64,000 nucleotides of DNA from Cricetomys ansorgei (GCA_026225945.1 JAMJFZ010000818.1:3405501-3469500), one strand, 5' to 3'. Numbered from the stretch's first letter, positions 34,301-46,400 are shown. Notes: generated by a model not told the origin, from the letters alone. Translations and numbers: made by a program.

Positions 34301-35396
34301 TTTTTTGGTTATATTTACAAACTTTATTCCAAAAATACATACGAAAACCTGCAATCCAAATGCAGACAGGCCTCTGCCTATCATGTATGTTTATCACAAG
34401 AGTCATATGAAAATCAGCACATAGCTCTGAAACACCACTTACAAGCACACATACTATGTAAGTACTTGAATACCTTTCTACTTATACAAACCCCCCAGGG
34501 TGGGAAGTTCAGAACCTGGGCTGTCCCTTGCTTTCCACCCTTGGGAGGTAAACACAAACACATGGTCAAAGATGAAACAAATGAAAGGTCTCAACCTCCT
34601 TCAGACACACATGTTGGTAGGCCAGGGCAAGGCCCCTGCTACTAAATCAGTGTCAGTGTTTCTCAAAGGGAGAAAAGAGAACGTTTGAGTAAAAACGCAA
34701 AGTTGAAGAAAAGGGACCAGATCAAAACTCTATGGGGAAATCGGGAACCATCATAGGACGCAGATCCATAACCCAGTGTATGCTATAACCAGCACCCATT
34801 GGTAGAAGCCATGACCTCCCTAAAGTCATGTCTACACAGGCGTTGCAGAGTATCTATTTAGCTTAGTCAATGATGAGGTCATGTGGTAAATTGTCACCCC
34901 CCCCCCCCGAAAAAAAGTGCAAAATAAACTTATGATTCAAGAGCTGAACCAGGTCAAAAGCTTTGGTATACGTCGGAGGTTTGTTTTGGGGACAACCAAA
35001 GCTTAAGATTTCTGCTCGAGGGTCTGTCCCCAAAACAAAACTCCTGGTCCACAAAGCTCAACGGCTACATAAATATGAAACTGTACAAAGAGAACAAGTC
35101 ACAATCCGCTTTCCAACGGCTTAGTTTCCTGAGCAGCAGTTGAAGGCACCCACCACCGCCACACAACTTAAGCAGAACTCGACATGCTGTCCTCGTCGTC
35201 GGTGAGACTGTTCTGAAAACTAGTCCTCCTGAGCAGGCGGCTGCTGGGCCAAGTTCAAAACACGAAGAGTTCTCACACTGCAACAGGAGCCGGGCAGCAA
35301 CAGAGGAAAGACTTATGGCAGAAGAGGCGCTGTGGTGGAGGGTCAACACCACAGCCTCCAGGAAGCTTTCTAACAGTCAGAACCGCTTCTCAGTCG
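34301..35396 (-). other. Snip1: SNIP1 3' untranslated region with poly(A) signal
   Basis: After the TAG stop the minus strand runs about 1.1 kb without a convincing frame to an AATAAA hexamer, read on the plus strand as TTTATT at 34323-34328. A run of six A (plus-strand T6, 34301-34306) lies 17 bases beyond it, where cleavage would be expected. It could be the stub of a poly(A) tail from retroposition or just genomic sequence. No long minus-strand A tail and no target-site duplication was found by eye. A 10-base C homopolymer followed by GAAAAAAA interrupts the region near 34900. Confidence 0.6.
34323..34328 (-). promoter_or_regulatory. Polyadenylation signal AATAAA of the SNIP1 copy
   Basis: TTTATT on the plus strand is a canonical AATAAA on the minus strand, about 1.07 kb past the SNIP1 stop and 17 bases before an A6 run. 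Confidence 0.6.
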
Positions 35397-36545
35397 CTAG
35401 CTGTCTGACACCATCTCCTCCTCGTCATCTTCGTCTTCCTTCCTGTCTAGTTCAGAGGTGTCTGAAGACTCGTGGAGTAAGACATATTCTCTGCTGCTGA
35501 ACCCAAACTTAAGTACGTCTTTTTCTCTCAGTTCATAGTACCTCTGTGGCTCAATCCGCTTGTTGTTCAAGAAGGTTCCATTGCCCGAGCCAAGGTCTAT
35601 GATGTAGGGCTTCACCCTCCGGCCAACCGTGCCATTGGCACGGGTGTACTCCACAAGACGGTACTGGAACACTGCATGCTGCTTTGAGCACGAGGGGTGG
35701 TCAATGGGAATGTCGGCGATGCGGCGGTGTCGACCCAGAAGATAAGCACTCTGCCGATGGATGTACATGACTGGAAGCACCTCATCATTCTTAAAGGGGT
35801 AGAGACGCCACCGCTTTTTGGGGATCCGGGCTTCTGGGGGCTCGCTGTACTTAATAACCACGCCCCGGAAGGTGTTGGTGTCCTCAAGAAGTGCCCCAGA
35901 AAGTTCAAAGCTTGGTTTTTCTTTAACGGGCACCTCTTTGCTTCTGTTACCAGCAGGGCGAGGGATCACCTCCTGAGCCTCACCCACAGTACCTTCATCC
36001 TGCTGGCGATGCTCCCTGCGCCTGGCATTCTGAAAGTCCCTCTCTTCCTGGGCCTGCTGGGTTAGGCTGTCTCGATCCCGACCCTGCCCACTGACAGGCC
36101 TCTCATCCGAGCTCTTCGGGCGGGAATGGCCCCTGTGCCGGTCTCGCTCACTTTTCCGAGCTCTCCTGTGCTCCTGCTCCGATGGCTCCCGGTGCTGCCG
36201 ATCCTCCCGTCCTCTCCGGGGCTGGTCCTCGCGTTCCTGCTTCACTTTGACTGTGAGGTAGTGGGGACTCCGGCTTCTCCTCGGAGACTTGCTTCTTCTC
36301 CCCGAGGATTTGTTTTTCTTCTTGGCCGGGGACCGGCTCGCTCCCGGGGCTCGGCTGCCGCGGTGGCCGGGGCGGCCCGGCTGGGCGTCGGGCGGGGACG
36401 GGCTGGTGGCTGGGACGTCGGGCCGGCGGTGCGCGATGGGGTCGGGGCTCAGCCGCTCCTGCTTCACCACCACGGCCGCCAGCGCGTCGTCCGCCCGGTG
36501 TCGCCGCCGGCTGCTTCGATCCCGCTCGCTCTTGCCAGCCTTCAT
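35397..36545 (-). CDS. Snip1: SNIP1 (Smad nuclear interacting protein 1), intronless, intact 382-codon frame; probable retrocopy
   Basis: Seen: one uninterrupted minus-strand frame from ATG (36545-36543, A at -3, a good Kozak context) to TAG. Residues 1-160 are rich in Arg/Ser/Lys with several SP dipeptides and a KKK/RRSKSP-type basic stretch (about 75-94), a likely nuclear signal. Residues 211-260 hold the conserved lead-in to the FHA domain. The FHA domain spans about 267-332, with GR at 271-272, SxxH at 287-290 and the GSGNGTFLN loop at 319-327, all phosphopeptide-binding positions. The tail (366-382) is acidic. Known: SNIP1 is a nuclear FHA protein that binds Smad4 and p300/CBP, is the mammalian relative of yeast Pml1 of the RES splicing complex, and has been linked to Drosha and microRNA processing. 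Length matches rodent SNIP1 (about 383). Odd: mammalian SNIP1 has several coding exons, yet no intron is present. Inference: a young or selected retrocopy, or a locus that lost its introns. Plus-strand frames over it are shadows. Confidence 0.93.
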   Translation of the reverse strand: MKAGKSERDRSSRRRHRADDALAAVVVKQERLSPDPIAHRRPDVPATSPSPPDAQPGRPGHRGSRAPGASRSPAKKKNKSSGRRSKSPRRSRSPHYLTVKVKQEREDQPRRGREDRQHREPSEQEHRRARKSERDRHRGHSRPKSSDERPVSGQGRDRDSLTQQAQEERDFQNARRREHRQQDEGTVGEAQEVIPRPAGNRSKEVPVKEKPSFELSGALLEDTNTFRGVVIKYSEPPEARIPKKRWRLYPFKNDEVLPVMYIHRQSAYLLGRHRRIADIPIDHPSCSKQHAVFQYRLVEYTRANGTVGRRVKPYIIDLGSGNGTFLNNKRIEPQRYYELREKDVLKFGFSSREYVLLHESSDTSELDRKEDEDDEEEMVSDS

Positions 36546-36770
36546 CCTGCGGCCCAGCCAAGAGCCCCTGGCGCACGGTCCGTTGATCCACTCGAGCCGG
36601 AGGAAGTAACGGGCCGACCTCTGCGCTTCCGCTTCCGGGCAGCATGCAATCCCAGCAGGCCTCTCGGCACCGGCCTCTGGTGGGAGGGGCCGCCGCGGTG
36701 GGCGGGGCCGGAAGTCCTCACGCTGGAGAAGCCGGGATTAGGTGTCGACGCTAGGGAGGTGAGGCTGAAG
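36546..36770 (-). promoter_or_regulatory. CpG-rich 5' UTR/promoter-like region of the SNIP1 copy
   Basis: CpG-dense DNA continues from the SNIP1 N-terminal codons to about 36.76 kb and then stops. It holds two adjacent ETS-type cores (GCTTCCGCTTCCGGG, 36625-36639), a ZNF143-like string on the minus strand (CTGGGATTGCATGC, around 36645-36658), and an Sp1 box fused to an ETS site (GGGCGGGGCCGGAAGT, 36700-36715). This mix is typical of TATA-less housekeeping promoters. In a plain retrocopy only sequence downstream of the parent's start site should be carried, so this is either a long parental 5' UTR, a captured CpG-island promoter, or the true promoter of an intronless gene. A divergent plus-strand transcript is possible; AG|GTGAGG at 36757-36764 looks like a splice donor. 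Confidence 0.5.
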
Positions 36771-36789
36771 GACTGAAGAGAGGACCGTC

Positions 36790-36870
36790 CCTCGGGAGGC
36801 TGAGGCAGGGGGATGGCTGTAAATTCGAGGCCAGCCTGGGCAGTGTAGTGAGAGACTGCCTCAAAACTTG
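36790..36870 (+). repeat. B1-related fragment next to the SNIP1 CpG region
   Basis: cgggaggctgaggcaggggg, aattcgaggccagcctgggc and gactgcctcaaaacttg form a B1-like core that marks the end of the CpG-rich DNA. Confidence 0.7.
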
Positions 36871-36971
36871 AAAAAGCTGTCGCTCAGGTAGAGCGGCCTA
36901 GGCGGGCCCAGAACCCCTGGATTCCATCCGCTGCACCGCCAAATAGAAATTAAAGTTAAAAGGGGGGAGTG

Positions 36972-37065
36972 GGAGGCTGGGGATTGTAGTTCAGCTATAG
37001 AGAGCGTTTCCCTCGCGTTTGCGAAACCGTGGGTGCAATCACCAAGACCTCAAGTGACACCCCCC
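36972..37065 (+). repeat. ID-like SINE
   Basis: ggctggggattgtagttcag, then tagagagcgtttccctcgcg and gtgggtgcaatcaccaagac, match the tRNA-Ala-derived ID head, with an A-rich tail. Confidence 0.65.
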
Positions 37066-38899
37066 AAAAAATGGGAAAGGAAACCAGCGCTGCTCGTTGT
37101 GCATGAATAGTTCCAAAATGCATATAAAAAGTACTCAATAGCAAATCCTGTGTTTGCTTGAGACAATGTCTCTAGCCTTGGCTGTCATGGAACTCGGATC
37201 CGCTGGCTGCCTTAAGTGTCAATCATCACCAAACGCTCTTAAGGACACACACGAGATGTCTCCCGTTTTTAAGGCTCAGCAAAGGTGGTCTGCCTGTTTC
37301 ATCACATCTCGAATCCGACCTAGCACTAGAGCTCCGATCTTCGCCAAGAAGCCAAGGGCTAGAGACTGTGGAGCTAGCAAACTCAGTTTAACAACTTGCA
37401 CATGGCCAGCTAGCTTCTAACCACATCCTTGTGCGCATATATATATATATATGCACATATTTTTTCTCAATGGGTTTTTTTTTTAATCTTCACGCTCCTG
37501 GGGCTTGGGTGTATAGGTAGTCTGCAGAGTTTTCTCAGAATTTCCCTAAGTACAGAACTCCTTCCTCAGTGAGCTGAGCTCTAAAGATGCTTTCATTTCA
37601 CTGGTGTTCACTCCCTGTGTCCTCTGAGCGCTTGGTCCCAAAGAATTGAAAAGGTATAGCTCTCGCTTATCCAGGTTAAATGGTAACTTATTCCTCTTTA
37701 ATTCTGTAAAAATGTTTTCCCAGACCTACTTGTCCTCAGATTTGGCAGTTCCATTGTCAAGGGTCTTCTGTTTCAGCTTTTCTTTAGTTTCAGTCTGTCT
37801 AGGTAGGAAATGTTCAGCCTCTTGGGTGTCTCGTCTCCTTCTGCACAAGTCCTCTCTGCCCAACCACTTCAAAAGCCAGCTTTTGCCACCGCATGACGTT
37901 CATATTTGGATATCTTACAATGGCTGGAATCTCATTGTAGACAATGTTGGCGGACCTAGTGTCCAAAACATGTCTTGAGGATTAGGGTCCTCCCAGAATT
38001 CCTGGGGTGTGAGGGTGTGGCTAAGGATTTTCTGAAGCTACCAATCATTGCCTCTGAGTTCCAGTAACAGTTTAATGCCATTCTGAGCACTGGCATTCCA
38101 GTGCTTGCTCATGGAGGCCTGTCTGCTTGTCCGTAAGCCTTTCGAGGGGTTCTAGTATGTTGTCAGGAGTGGGCCACCAGACATGGACTCCCTGTTGGCA
38201 GAATAAAGGATAGGTAAGCTGTCAAGGAATTGTTGACTCAGTCGATGCTCTAATTGTCCTTCTGAACATTCTGGGAATTCTCCCTGTTGTACTTAGCTCT
38301 TTGGTTCTTACACCAAACCCGGGACCTCGTTCTGTCCTGTTAATCTCTAGAGCCAAATTCCACATGTTGATCATGACTCACGTCTATGGCGCTTGTTAAA
38401 ATTTGCTTGCAGCAGGAGCTCTTGTTCTGTGGAGTGTTCCGTTTTGTGGAACGTTGGTGTGACCTTGCTGGCCACCATAATTGAGGGCACCAGAAGGGAC
38501 TAGGAAACCCTGGCAACTAGCACTCAAAGGAACACATGATGAGGGTATCTGGAGACAGTGCACTGGATTAGGGAACCTGGATGCCTTGGACTTGTCATTG
38601 ACGGTGCTGGGCACATAGGGAACCAACCAGGTCCCTTTCAGGGTCTGGTTGATGCCATTGGAGACTTGATTGCCTTTTGCTGGGGGACTGTGGGACCGCC
38701 ATGGGGCTGAGTGGGTTGAAGCAGCTGGGAAGCGCCTCGCCCTCCCAGAAGGTGAGAGTTGGGGCGTTCAGCTGCTCCTTGCCTTTGGCCCTGGCCAGAT
38801 CCCAGCTAAATATTAAATACTGCCTATTTTACAGAAGCAAAAGGAAAGTAACTTGGTAGGGTGCTTGTCTCTGCCCTGTGGCTGATTAGGTACCTCCCT
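37066..38899. other. Non-coding interval
   Basis: Mostly unique. An isolated ATG at 38701 opens 17 codons to a donor-like AAG|GTGAGA (38750-38755); no supporting exon found. Confidence 0.5.
37436..37454. repeat. (AT)n microsatellite
   Basis: catatatatatatatatgca, a short palindromic AT tract. Confidence 0.85.
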
Positions 38900-39114
38900 C
38901 TTTCTCTGAAGACCATGCCTTGTGGAGGGAGAGGCGCCCCTCCGTAGGCACCTAGCCCCGAATGCAAATAAGGCTACCCCAATGCCCTTGTCTGACCCTA
39001 CCCCGCTGTTGGATATATATGTAGCAGACAGCCCGCATAAAACTGAGTGCTGCTTCTACCAGAAGGGCTCCTGGGACTGATTCATTGTCTTGTTAGTTCT
39101 CGGTGTGGGGGTCA
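38900..39114 (+). mobile_element. Possible decayed class I ERV LTR 3' part and leader edge
   Basis: TATATATA (39014-39020) is followed by CATAAAACTG about 20 bases later, a C/T-rich stretch and then GTGTGGGGGTCA ending at 39114, which resembles a retroviral U5 end in CA. Following sequence contains ggtcccagagaccc, reminiscent of a gammaretroviral leader, but no clear primer-binding site is seen. The 5' edge could not be placed. No gag, pol or env homology was recognised downstream. Tentative. Confidence 0.25.
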
Positions 39115-42100
39115 GTCTACCTACCGGTCCCAGAGACCCACTTTCCCTCCTTCCCACCAACAGGGGACCAAGGAGACTTTGAGATATTTGGAGATTGTTT
39201 GCTTGCAGGGACTGGGAATCTTTGGAGAAGTCACTGTAATTCCTGGGGGGGGGGGACCTAGGGGACTTTGAGTTCCCAGTTGGAAACATGGGTTCCTTGT
39301 AGGCTCTTCGAGGCATTTGAAAACCAATTTTCATGGGTGCATAAGAGGGCATTTGGTAATTTGGATGCAAAGGGGGAGACTTGAGGCATTTGGCGGCCTA
39401 AGTTTCTTAGGTACGATGGATCTATTGAGAGATCTCCATGATCTCTGAACATGGAAGCATCCTGTGATGGGATCCTACTTGTGTGGGGCTGTCGTAGAGC
39501 TAAAGAGGGGATTGAAGTGTGCTTGGAACCCCAGAACTCACTCAGAGCGAAAAGGGTTAGGCTGCTCTCCCCTTCCCCACTCTGACAAACCCCAGCTATC
39601 CTGCCTGGTTTCACAGGGCACCCCTCATGAGACCTCCCTCTATGGCCATATAAGGTTTCTTTGCTCTGGTCCTTGTGAAAACATCTAGGTCTGTTATTAG
39701 TCCCTCACATCCAAATGGGGCTGTTGTACCCTAACCAAATGGGCCTTCCCTGATGCCAGAGACCCTTTTCCTCTCTGAATGCGACCCACCATTCCCTCAG
39801 TGAACTGAGCTACATCTGCTGCCTTTTCTCCGGGAATTCTGTCTGTGCTTTCTGCCTCTGAGCCTTCAATGGAGGGATGGCAGACCCATCTGGATAAGCT
39901 GAGCGAGCTAGTGGCCCAACAGTTTAGCTACTTCGCAGGGAGGAAGGCAGACATGAAGGAATCCTACATACTTGGAGTGTAAATCCCTGAACCGAATAAT
40001 CGGGGAATTCGTAGGTTGTTGTACTTTGCCAGGACCCTGTTGAGTTTAACAGCCTGGATTGGCACTTCATCATGTCAGTTGTGATAAGGAATTGGTAGGG
40101 GCCTATTGAGGTCTGGGGGCCCTACTACAGATGCAACAGTGTTGAGACTGACACCCCCCTCAGCTGATCTGGGTATGGGGTTACTGGCCTTCATAGTGGG
40201 GTTGCCAAGGGGATAGGACAGTATGTGACACTCGAATGACGTGTAACTCTCTGCTGAGCCGCAGAGGACCAGGACCTCCAACTTGCACGAAATGGTTATA
40301 TGAAGGGGGGGGCATGGTTACAGGGGAGAGGAGCTGAGCCTGTGGGTTTCCTAGAAGTAACATGAGAAAGCCATGGACTCCAGGAGTGAGTGGAGGTATG
40401 AATGAGAAATAGCGGAGAAAGCCAACTAAACCTCACCCCTTGCTCCCAACAAACTCCTTTATCCAGTAGCTCATGGAGTTGATGCTCTAGGTTGCATTGC
40501 TATTTGTCAAACACTTGATACCATGTTTTACACAAGGCTAACTTTAATATTGGAGATAAAGGAGTCTTGAGTGGGTCTGTTCCCACTGAAATGGAGGAAA
40601 CTTAACTTCCTGGGGGGGGGATTAAATGGAACAAGAGGGAAAGATGCCTGGATTGGTGGTAGCTGTTGCTGTTTGGTCTGTCATCCTGCAATGGCTGCCC
40701 TTGTAGTTAAAGGTGTGTGAGGCTGTCTTCTAGTTCACGTTCTTGTCCTTGGAGAGGACTGGTTCAGTCAGGTGCTCAAGATTACTTCTTGGCCTTAGTT
40801 GCAGTGGATCTGCCTGCTTTTGGGGCTTCATTTCTGGGGCAGCCAGACTTCCAGGAGAGGCCTGGGCCTGGAATACAAGGGGCCCCTGCCAACCTCACAC
40901 ACCATAAGCCAAGCTGGAATTGAGACTCGGGACAGCACCGGAAGTGGGTGTTCCTCATCCACACCCGTCTCTGGAGGCACAAGTTCCTCACTGTCTTGAA
41001 AAAACCATTTGTCACAGGCTCCTGACTCCTGGCTTCATTTCCCTAAGCATATATATTATACCCAACTCAGAGCTTGTAGGAACCATCCAATGGCCTTACA
41101 AGAACCATGCAGGGCTCAAGCAAAGAAGGCCAAGGGCTTTGTCACCCTCTCCCTCATCTCTCTGGTTCTGAAACCATACGCCTCAATGACTTACAGCAGG
41201 CGGCCAGCCCTCACCCGAGGCACTGAAGTCCACAGAGCTGTGCTCACCATGGCAGACTTGACACGGCTGCCTGAGGGGACGTGAGTCACAACTATTAAAA
41301 CGTGGCTTTTCCAAAATCCTGACTTCTGGAGGCGCCTAGGCTCCTTGGAACTAGTTAAGTTTTAACTGTGTTGGCCACTTCAGCTGTCTGGGGAGAGTCT
41401 CCCTTTCCAGGCCCCCCCCATGTTTAGTAGCTGAGCACTAGTGGTGGGGGTCATCTAGCCTAACCTCTCCCTCTATACACGTGGAGAGAAATGGAGGCCT
41501 GTCTGAAGCTTTGTCAGGTTAGCCAGTCCAAGTTAGGATTGTCATCCCACCCCAAGTGGGCAGAAGCACGCTCCAGGGTAGTACTTTCCATCAGCTATCC
41601 TAGCTCTGAGAAGCATCTTCACTGATTTAGCTGGTGGCCTTGGATAACTCGGCTCCCATTAGAGATGAGTAATGCACACTTCTGACATTGAGAACTATGG
41701 GGTTAGATGGGCAGCCGTGTGGATGACTAATTGGACATTGATTCTTCAGGTGAGCCTGGGCCTCAGCAGGCCATTCTGGCTTCTGAGAAGACTGCTTCCT
41801 GTCTTCCAGATGAGCTGTGTCCTAGATCACCATGGGCTTCTGTGAAACAGGACAGTCTGCCTCTGTCCTTCACACCTTTCAAAACTTAACCAAAGACGTG
41901 GTACTGGTAGCTGCTGCGGAAATCTACCTTCAGGAGCTTGACTTTCCCAGGCAGGGGAGGTAAGAGATAGCTTTCAGGTGTCTGGACTTTACGCTCCTGG
42001 GAAGGACATTCTGAGAATCTTCAAATGGGCTCCCACAATCCTCCAGTCTTAGCTAAAGACTTGCTGTTCCTCACATGTTTTAAAGTGGAGTGGATCTGAA

Positions 42101-45100
42101 AGCCGCCTAATGCTTAGAGCGAGGACCCTGACCTAGAGTTGGGGAGCTAGATAGAGCAGAGCCTGGGTAAAAGGTATAGCTGCTACAGTACTACCTGAGC
42201 TTAGGCTGAAAGGATGGTCTTGTACAATATTGCTAAAACACACTGGGCTCCATGCACAAGGGGGGGGATGCCTCTTAAACGACGGATGAAACTTCAGGAT
42301 CTCACGTTACTTTGTTCTAGGTTTGACCCCCGAGCCTCTCTGCTTTGTCTTCCTAACACACAGCACAGAGAAACAGGTATTGCATACACAGGGCAGGGAT
42401 AGGGTGTGTGGTCCTACCTTAAGATCCTAGTGCTTTTCTAGAATAGAAAGAATGCTTAGCAGGGTGGTACTAAGCATCAGATGAAACAAGTAGAGCAATT
42501 CCTCTGCAGGCGGGAGAGGTTGTGGGGGGGGGGGGTATGAGACCTTTTCATCTAAATGCGCACCTGTCTCGGCTTGGGAGTTAAGTTTCTCAGGAATCCA
42601 GATCTTTACTGGAGGAGTCAGCTGGGATTCCGTAGCCTTCGTACTTCCAGCGGCCAGAAGCCAAGAGGTCTTGAACTCTGAGGAGTTTTTCCACATGTGA
42701 AATGTTAGCTTGCGATTGCTTCCCTGGCCTCAGAAAGATGCTTTCTAATAGCTGAGCCAGCACATTGCTCTTGGCCCCTAGTATGTAGGGTATCTAGAAT
42801 CAAACTCTCAAGGTCCTTTAGTCTGAAGATGGCCCCTTCTTTAGAGGAAACTAACTTAAATATGGACTTGGGACTTACTCAGGTTCTTCACCCAGTGGCA
42901 GAAACTGGCATCAATACTGGGAACTTTGCTCAATGTGGGATTCTCCAAGCAGACAAGTCCTAAGTGATTTCAGTTACTGTAAAGACTAACGTAAGCGTTC
43001 TAGTTCTAACAGGGACTAACCGAGGGCCCTCTGAACCATTGCAGTACTGTGCGTTAAGATGGGCCGTTGCCACCCTATGGACTGGAGCAAATTCCAAGCT
43101 CCTGTTCGTAGTTCAGTCCTGGCAATGAAGGACTGAAGCTATCTTGATAGCATGCCAATATCGTTATCACCTCAACCCCTGAGCAAGCTTTTGCCCCACA
43201 GAGCTCAACCCCCTCGTCAAGCCAATAGTGATAACAGTGAACCCTCTGCTTTCAACTTCTGGGGTCTAGAAGTCAGTCTCCAACTTACAGGATTCTTCTG
43301 ACTAGATGGGGCCCTCCCAGAGCTGCTGCCTTCCTTTCAATCCTAGAGGGACTGCATACAGGCCCTGGCTGTGCTCTGGGGTTACACAGGGGACATGTTC
43401 ACCGGTTTGGAAATCTCTGGGGGCCATGCTGCCTCTCATATTCTTAGCTTACCCACCTTGGGGCCGAGGGACAGGGTCTAGTCTTCACATTATCGGGGAC
43501 TGTCCAAGGTGGAATCTGAGCTTCTGGGAACTAGAGATGCTCAAATAGACTAGCCAAGCCCTTCTGTAACGGGGCCATGAATACTAACAGTGGTATAAAC
43601 CACACATCTGCCTCAGGGGCAGCTGCCTTAAGCCCCACAAAAGCCTACCTCCTTACACTCATCTCCGTTAAGACCTTGGGTACAAGTGAATCCTTGCTTC
43701 AAACTTACGTTTCTGACAGTTCAATTTTCATCAACCTCCTGTAGAAAGTGGCTAAAAATAACCAAGCTTTGTCACTTGTAATTCCTTTAAGCTATCCTAT
43801 TAACATGGGCAGCGAGAATTCCTCTACTGGATGCTGTCCCTTAGGTGCTTGTACTAGAGTGGTGGGAGATACTTGTACCAGCTCCTATCATCGAAGGAAA
43901 ATTTCCAGTGTGGTAAGGTCCAAACAGGACAAAACTATTGAGTCAAAATGTCAAAAGGTGGATCTCACCGCTATGTGTATCCAAAACCACCTGATGCCAT
44001 AGAAACCAAAGTTCTCATAGACCGATCTCAGTTTTTCTTTATTCAGACTTAAAACTAGAGCTGGGTTGAAGGCAGGGGCATCAACCCTGACTGCAAGCAA
44101 ACCCCTACAGTTCCCTGTATGTAAGGTGAAAAACTGGTGGGACACGGCTGTGCCACTGTGCCTTCCCTGTGGCAGTGGCAGACATTATTAATCCACCACC
44201 CGCTTAATCCATAGAAAGCTTTTGCTTGGATATGCAGTCCTTTGTAACTCTTCCTGGCAGCTTTCAGGAGTCGAGGAATCTAGTACTCCGGTCTTTGGAG
44301 TGGTGGTTCTAATATAGTCACCCCAGTGACGCTCTGGCTTTGGTATGATCAACCCGTTTTGAGGTGGGGATGAAAGTCTGTCTGCATTTGTCTTTAATCA
44401 AGTTCAATGTGGGTGGGATTGAGGAGCTGAAGACAAGGGCAGAGTTGGGCGAGACTCACGAATCCAAATCCTGGTGGGGGGTGTTCTAGGCCGTACAACC
44501 GACACGGAACCTGAGCACCGTCTTAGTCAATGCAACTAAGGTTTGAGAGCATCAGGCCTCTGACTTCCCAGGCAGGTTGACTAGACTAGGTTCTGCCAAT
44601 GCTGGTGTTTAACCTCATTCAACCTCTTAGGACTTGCTTTGAGAACTCTTCTCCGGGAACAACTACCCACCCACCATGCTGGCCTATTGACAGACCCCAA
44701 AGTATGATTCCACTAATGCTCACCCTCGGGGAAGCAACAAGCCTATTGGGGCTGGCTTACATGTATGGGTAAGAAACCACGGAGCTTAACCCTAAAACAG
44801 CCACACTGCAAAGTCTTAACCCAACATGGATGACAGTCTACTCATAACCTCGTATATAGATGGAGGCTCTTCAGTTACCCTTCCCCAGATTCCATGCCCC
44901 AGTGCCTCCAGAGACGTCCCCACCACCAGGCAACATGCAACTGGCGCAGCATACAAATGGCCGGCCAGAGCAGCTAGACCCTCAAGTGAGGCTCCAACAG
45001 CTGCCTCTGTCCCCTTCTATGAGGGCATGTCAGTGGCTCATATGCCTGATCTTGATGGCGTCCTTGTAAGCAGGCACCTTGGATTGGGACATAGGTTGAA

Positions 45101-45481
45101 GAGTGCCAAGGCTTGTTGCATTTAGCTCAGGACCTCATCCTACACGCGAAAGCTCTCAGGCTTTGGTGTTTGGCATACATCGATGACTGGTGTGCTACTG
45201 GCATTTGTGACTTAACCCCGAGAGGTCAAGTGTGCCTAAGTTCCTCCCGGGGATCTCCAGCTTGTCTTAGTCATTCATGTTTCCGCCCTCTGGAGATGCA
45301 ATCTGGACACTGTCTGGTGACAGTAAATATTGCGACCTCAGAGCTGCCTCTGGGATCACTCCAGGTCTCCAACCCTAGGGATCCTGGTACTCCTGGTATC
45401 ATGGCACCCTTGGTGGTGGCATTCATAACTGGTTTCTCCCAAGGGCTGCCCTCGGAGGGTATGATTCTATAGACTGTCTTG
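39115..45481. other. Long non-coding interval
   Basis: About 6 kb with no SINE recognised and no domain. Short frames only, none longer than about 120 codons. Confidence 0.5.
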
Positions 45482-45572
45482 AAGCTGGGCGTGGTGGTGC
45501 CACACACCTTTAATCTTGGCACTCAGTTTAAAGTCGGCCTGGTCTATACAGAGACCCTGTCTCAAAATTGGC
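45482..45572 (+). repeat. B1 SINE, internally deleted
   Basis: gctgggcgtggtggtgccac and cacctttaatcttggcactc are joined to cggcctggtctatacagaga and gtctcaaaattgg; the middle is missing. Confidence 0.85.
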
Positions 45573-46261
45573 AAAACATCAGAGGTGTGCTTTAAGGGTC
45601 TGTTTCACATCCTGAGTTTGAGATGCCAGTTTCAAGGAGGAAAACTCGCCACTAGTCAGGTGGCAATCAAGTTCCAGGTGCTGACTCGGTGCTGGCAGAC
45701 TTAAAGCTGTGAAGACTAAACAAGTGATTTTTTTCCCGGTCTCTTGAAGCATGAGTATGTTGGATCCTATGCAACAACAGCATTGACATCTGGAGACTTG
45801 AATCCTTGAGAGAACGGTAGGCGGGAGTATGTCACTTACCTACCTAGAATGTTCTAGGTGGGTACAAATGAGACATCAGTGGAGTGACACAGCTTTTGAA
45901 AAGGAGGCATGAAGCATACAGGGGAAAGTCTTGGATATGGTGACTCAAATCTGTCAGGAATGCTACCTGCAACTGTACCCATCCCCCCCACTCAGCTCCA
46001 AAAACAACCCACTGTCAAATCCAGAAAACCATCCTGCCCTTGGGGTTGTGAGCTGCTCTGGGATTAATGATGCTTGTTAAGTTTCAGGTGGTGGGAAGAC
46101 CTGAACTTGGGAGGTTGATGTGCCTAGAAACAGTTGTTCCCACCTTTGGGGAACTACTAGTCACATCTGGGGAGAGGAAGGGAAGAAAAGCACTGCCTTG
46201 TTTGGTATTCCAGAGAACCGCTCAGCTCTAGTTGTGGGCTAGGGTTAGATTAAAGGACTTC

Positions 46262-46400
46262 TGTCTTAACGGTGACGTAACATGATCATGACCAAAAGTA
46301 ACTTGAAGCAAAGATTTTACTTGGCTTACATATTTCAAGTCTCGGTCCATTGAGTTTCTTGCCTTCGCATAGCAGGCTTGCTGCCATGCTTGTTATCCTC
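46262..46400 (+). repeat. Partial copy of the longer rodent repeat found at 57.7, 60.3 and 62.3 kb
   Basis: Shares the '...catgaccaaaagtaacttga' and 'tacttggcttacat' head of that repeat before diverging. An (AT)n tract lies at 46540-46557. Confidence 0.6.

Noticed and set aside
35612..36776. Long open frames on the plus strand and other minus frames over SNIP1 (up to 216 codons)
   Set aside because: Shadows of the GC-rich SNIP1 coding and 5' sequence. No domain, and the SNIP1 frame explains the composition.
39056..39614. Two overlapping minus-strand frames of 104 and 118 codons
   Set aside because: Proline- and serine-rich but no known domain; they lie in the possible LTR/leader region and lack any start or splice support.
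45170..45200. AYIDD motif resembling a reverse transcriptase active site
   Set aside because: A four-residue motif is expected by chance in six frames of 64 kb, and flanking residues do not match any RT.
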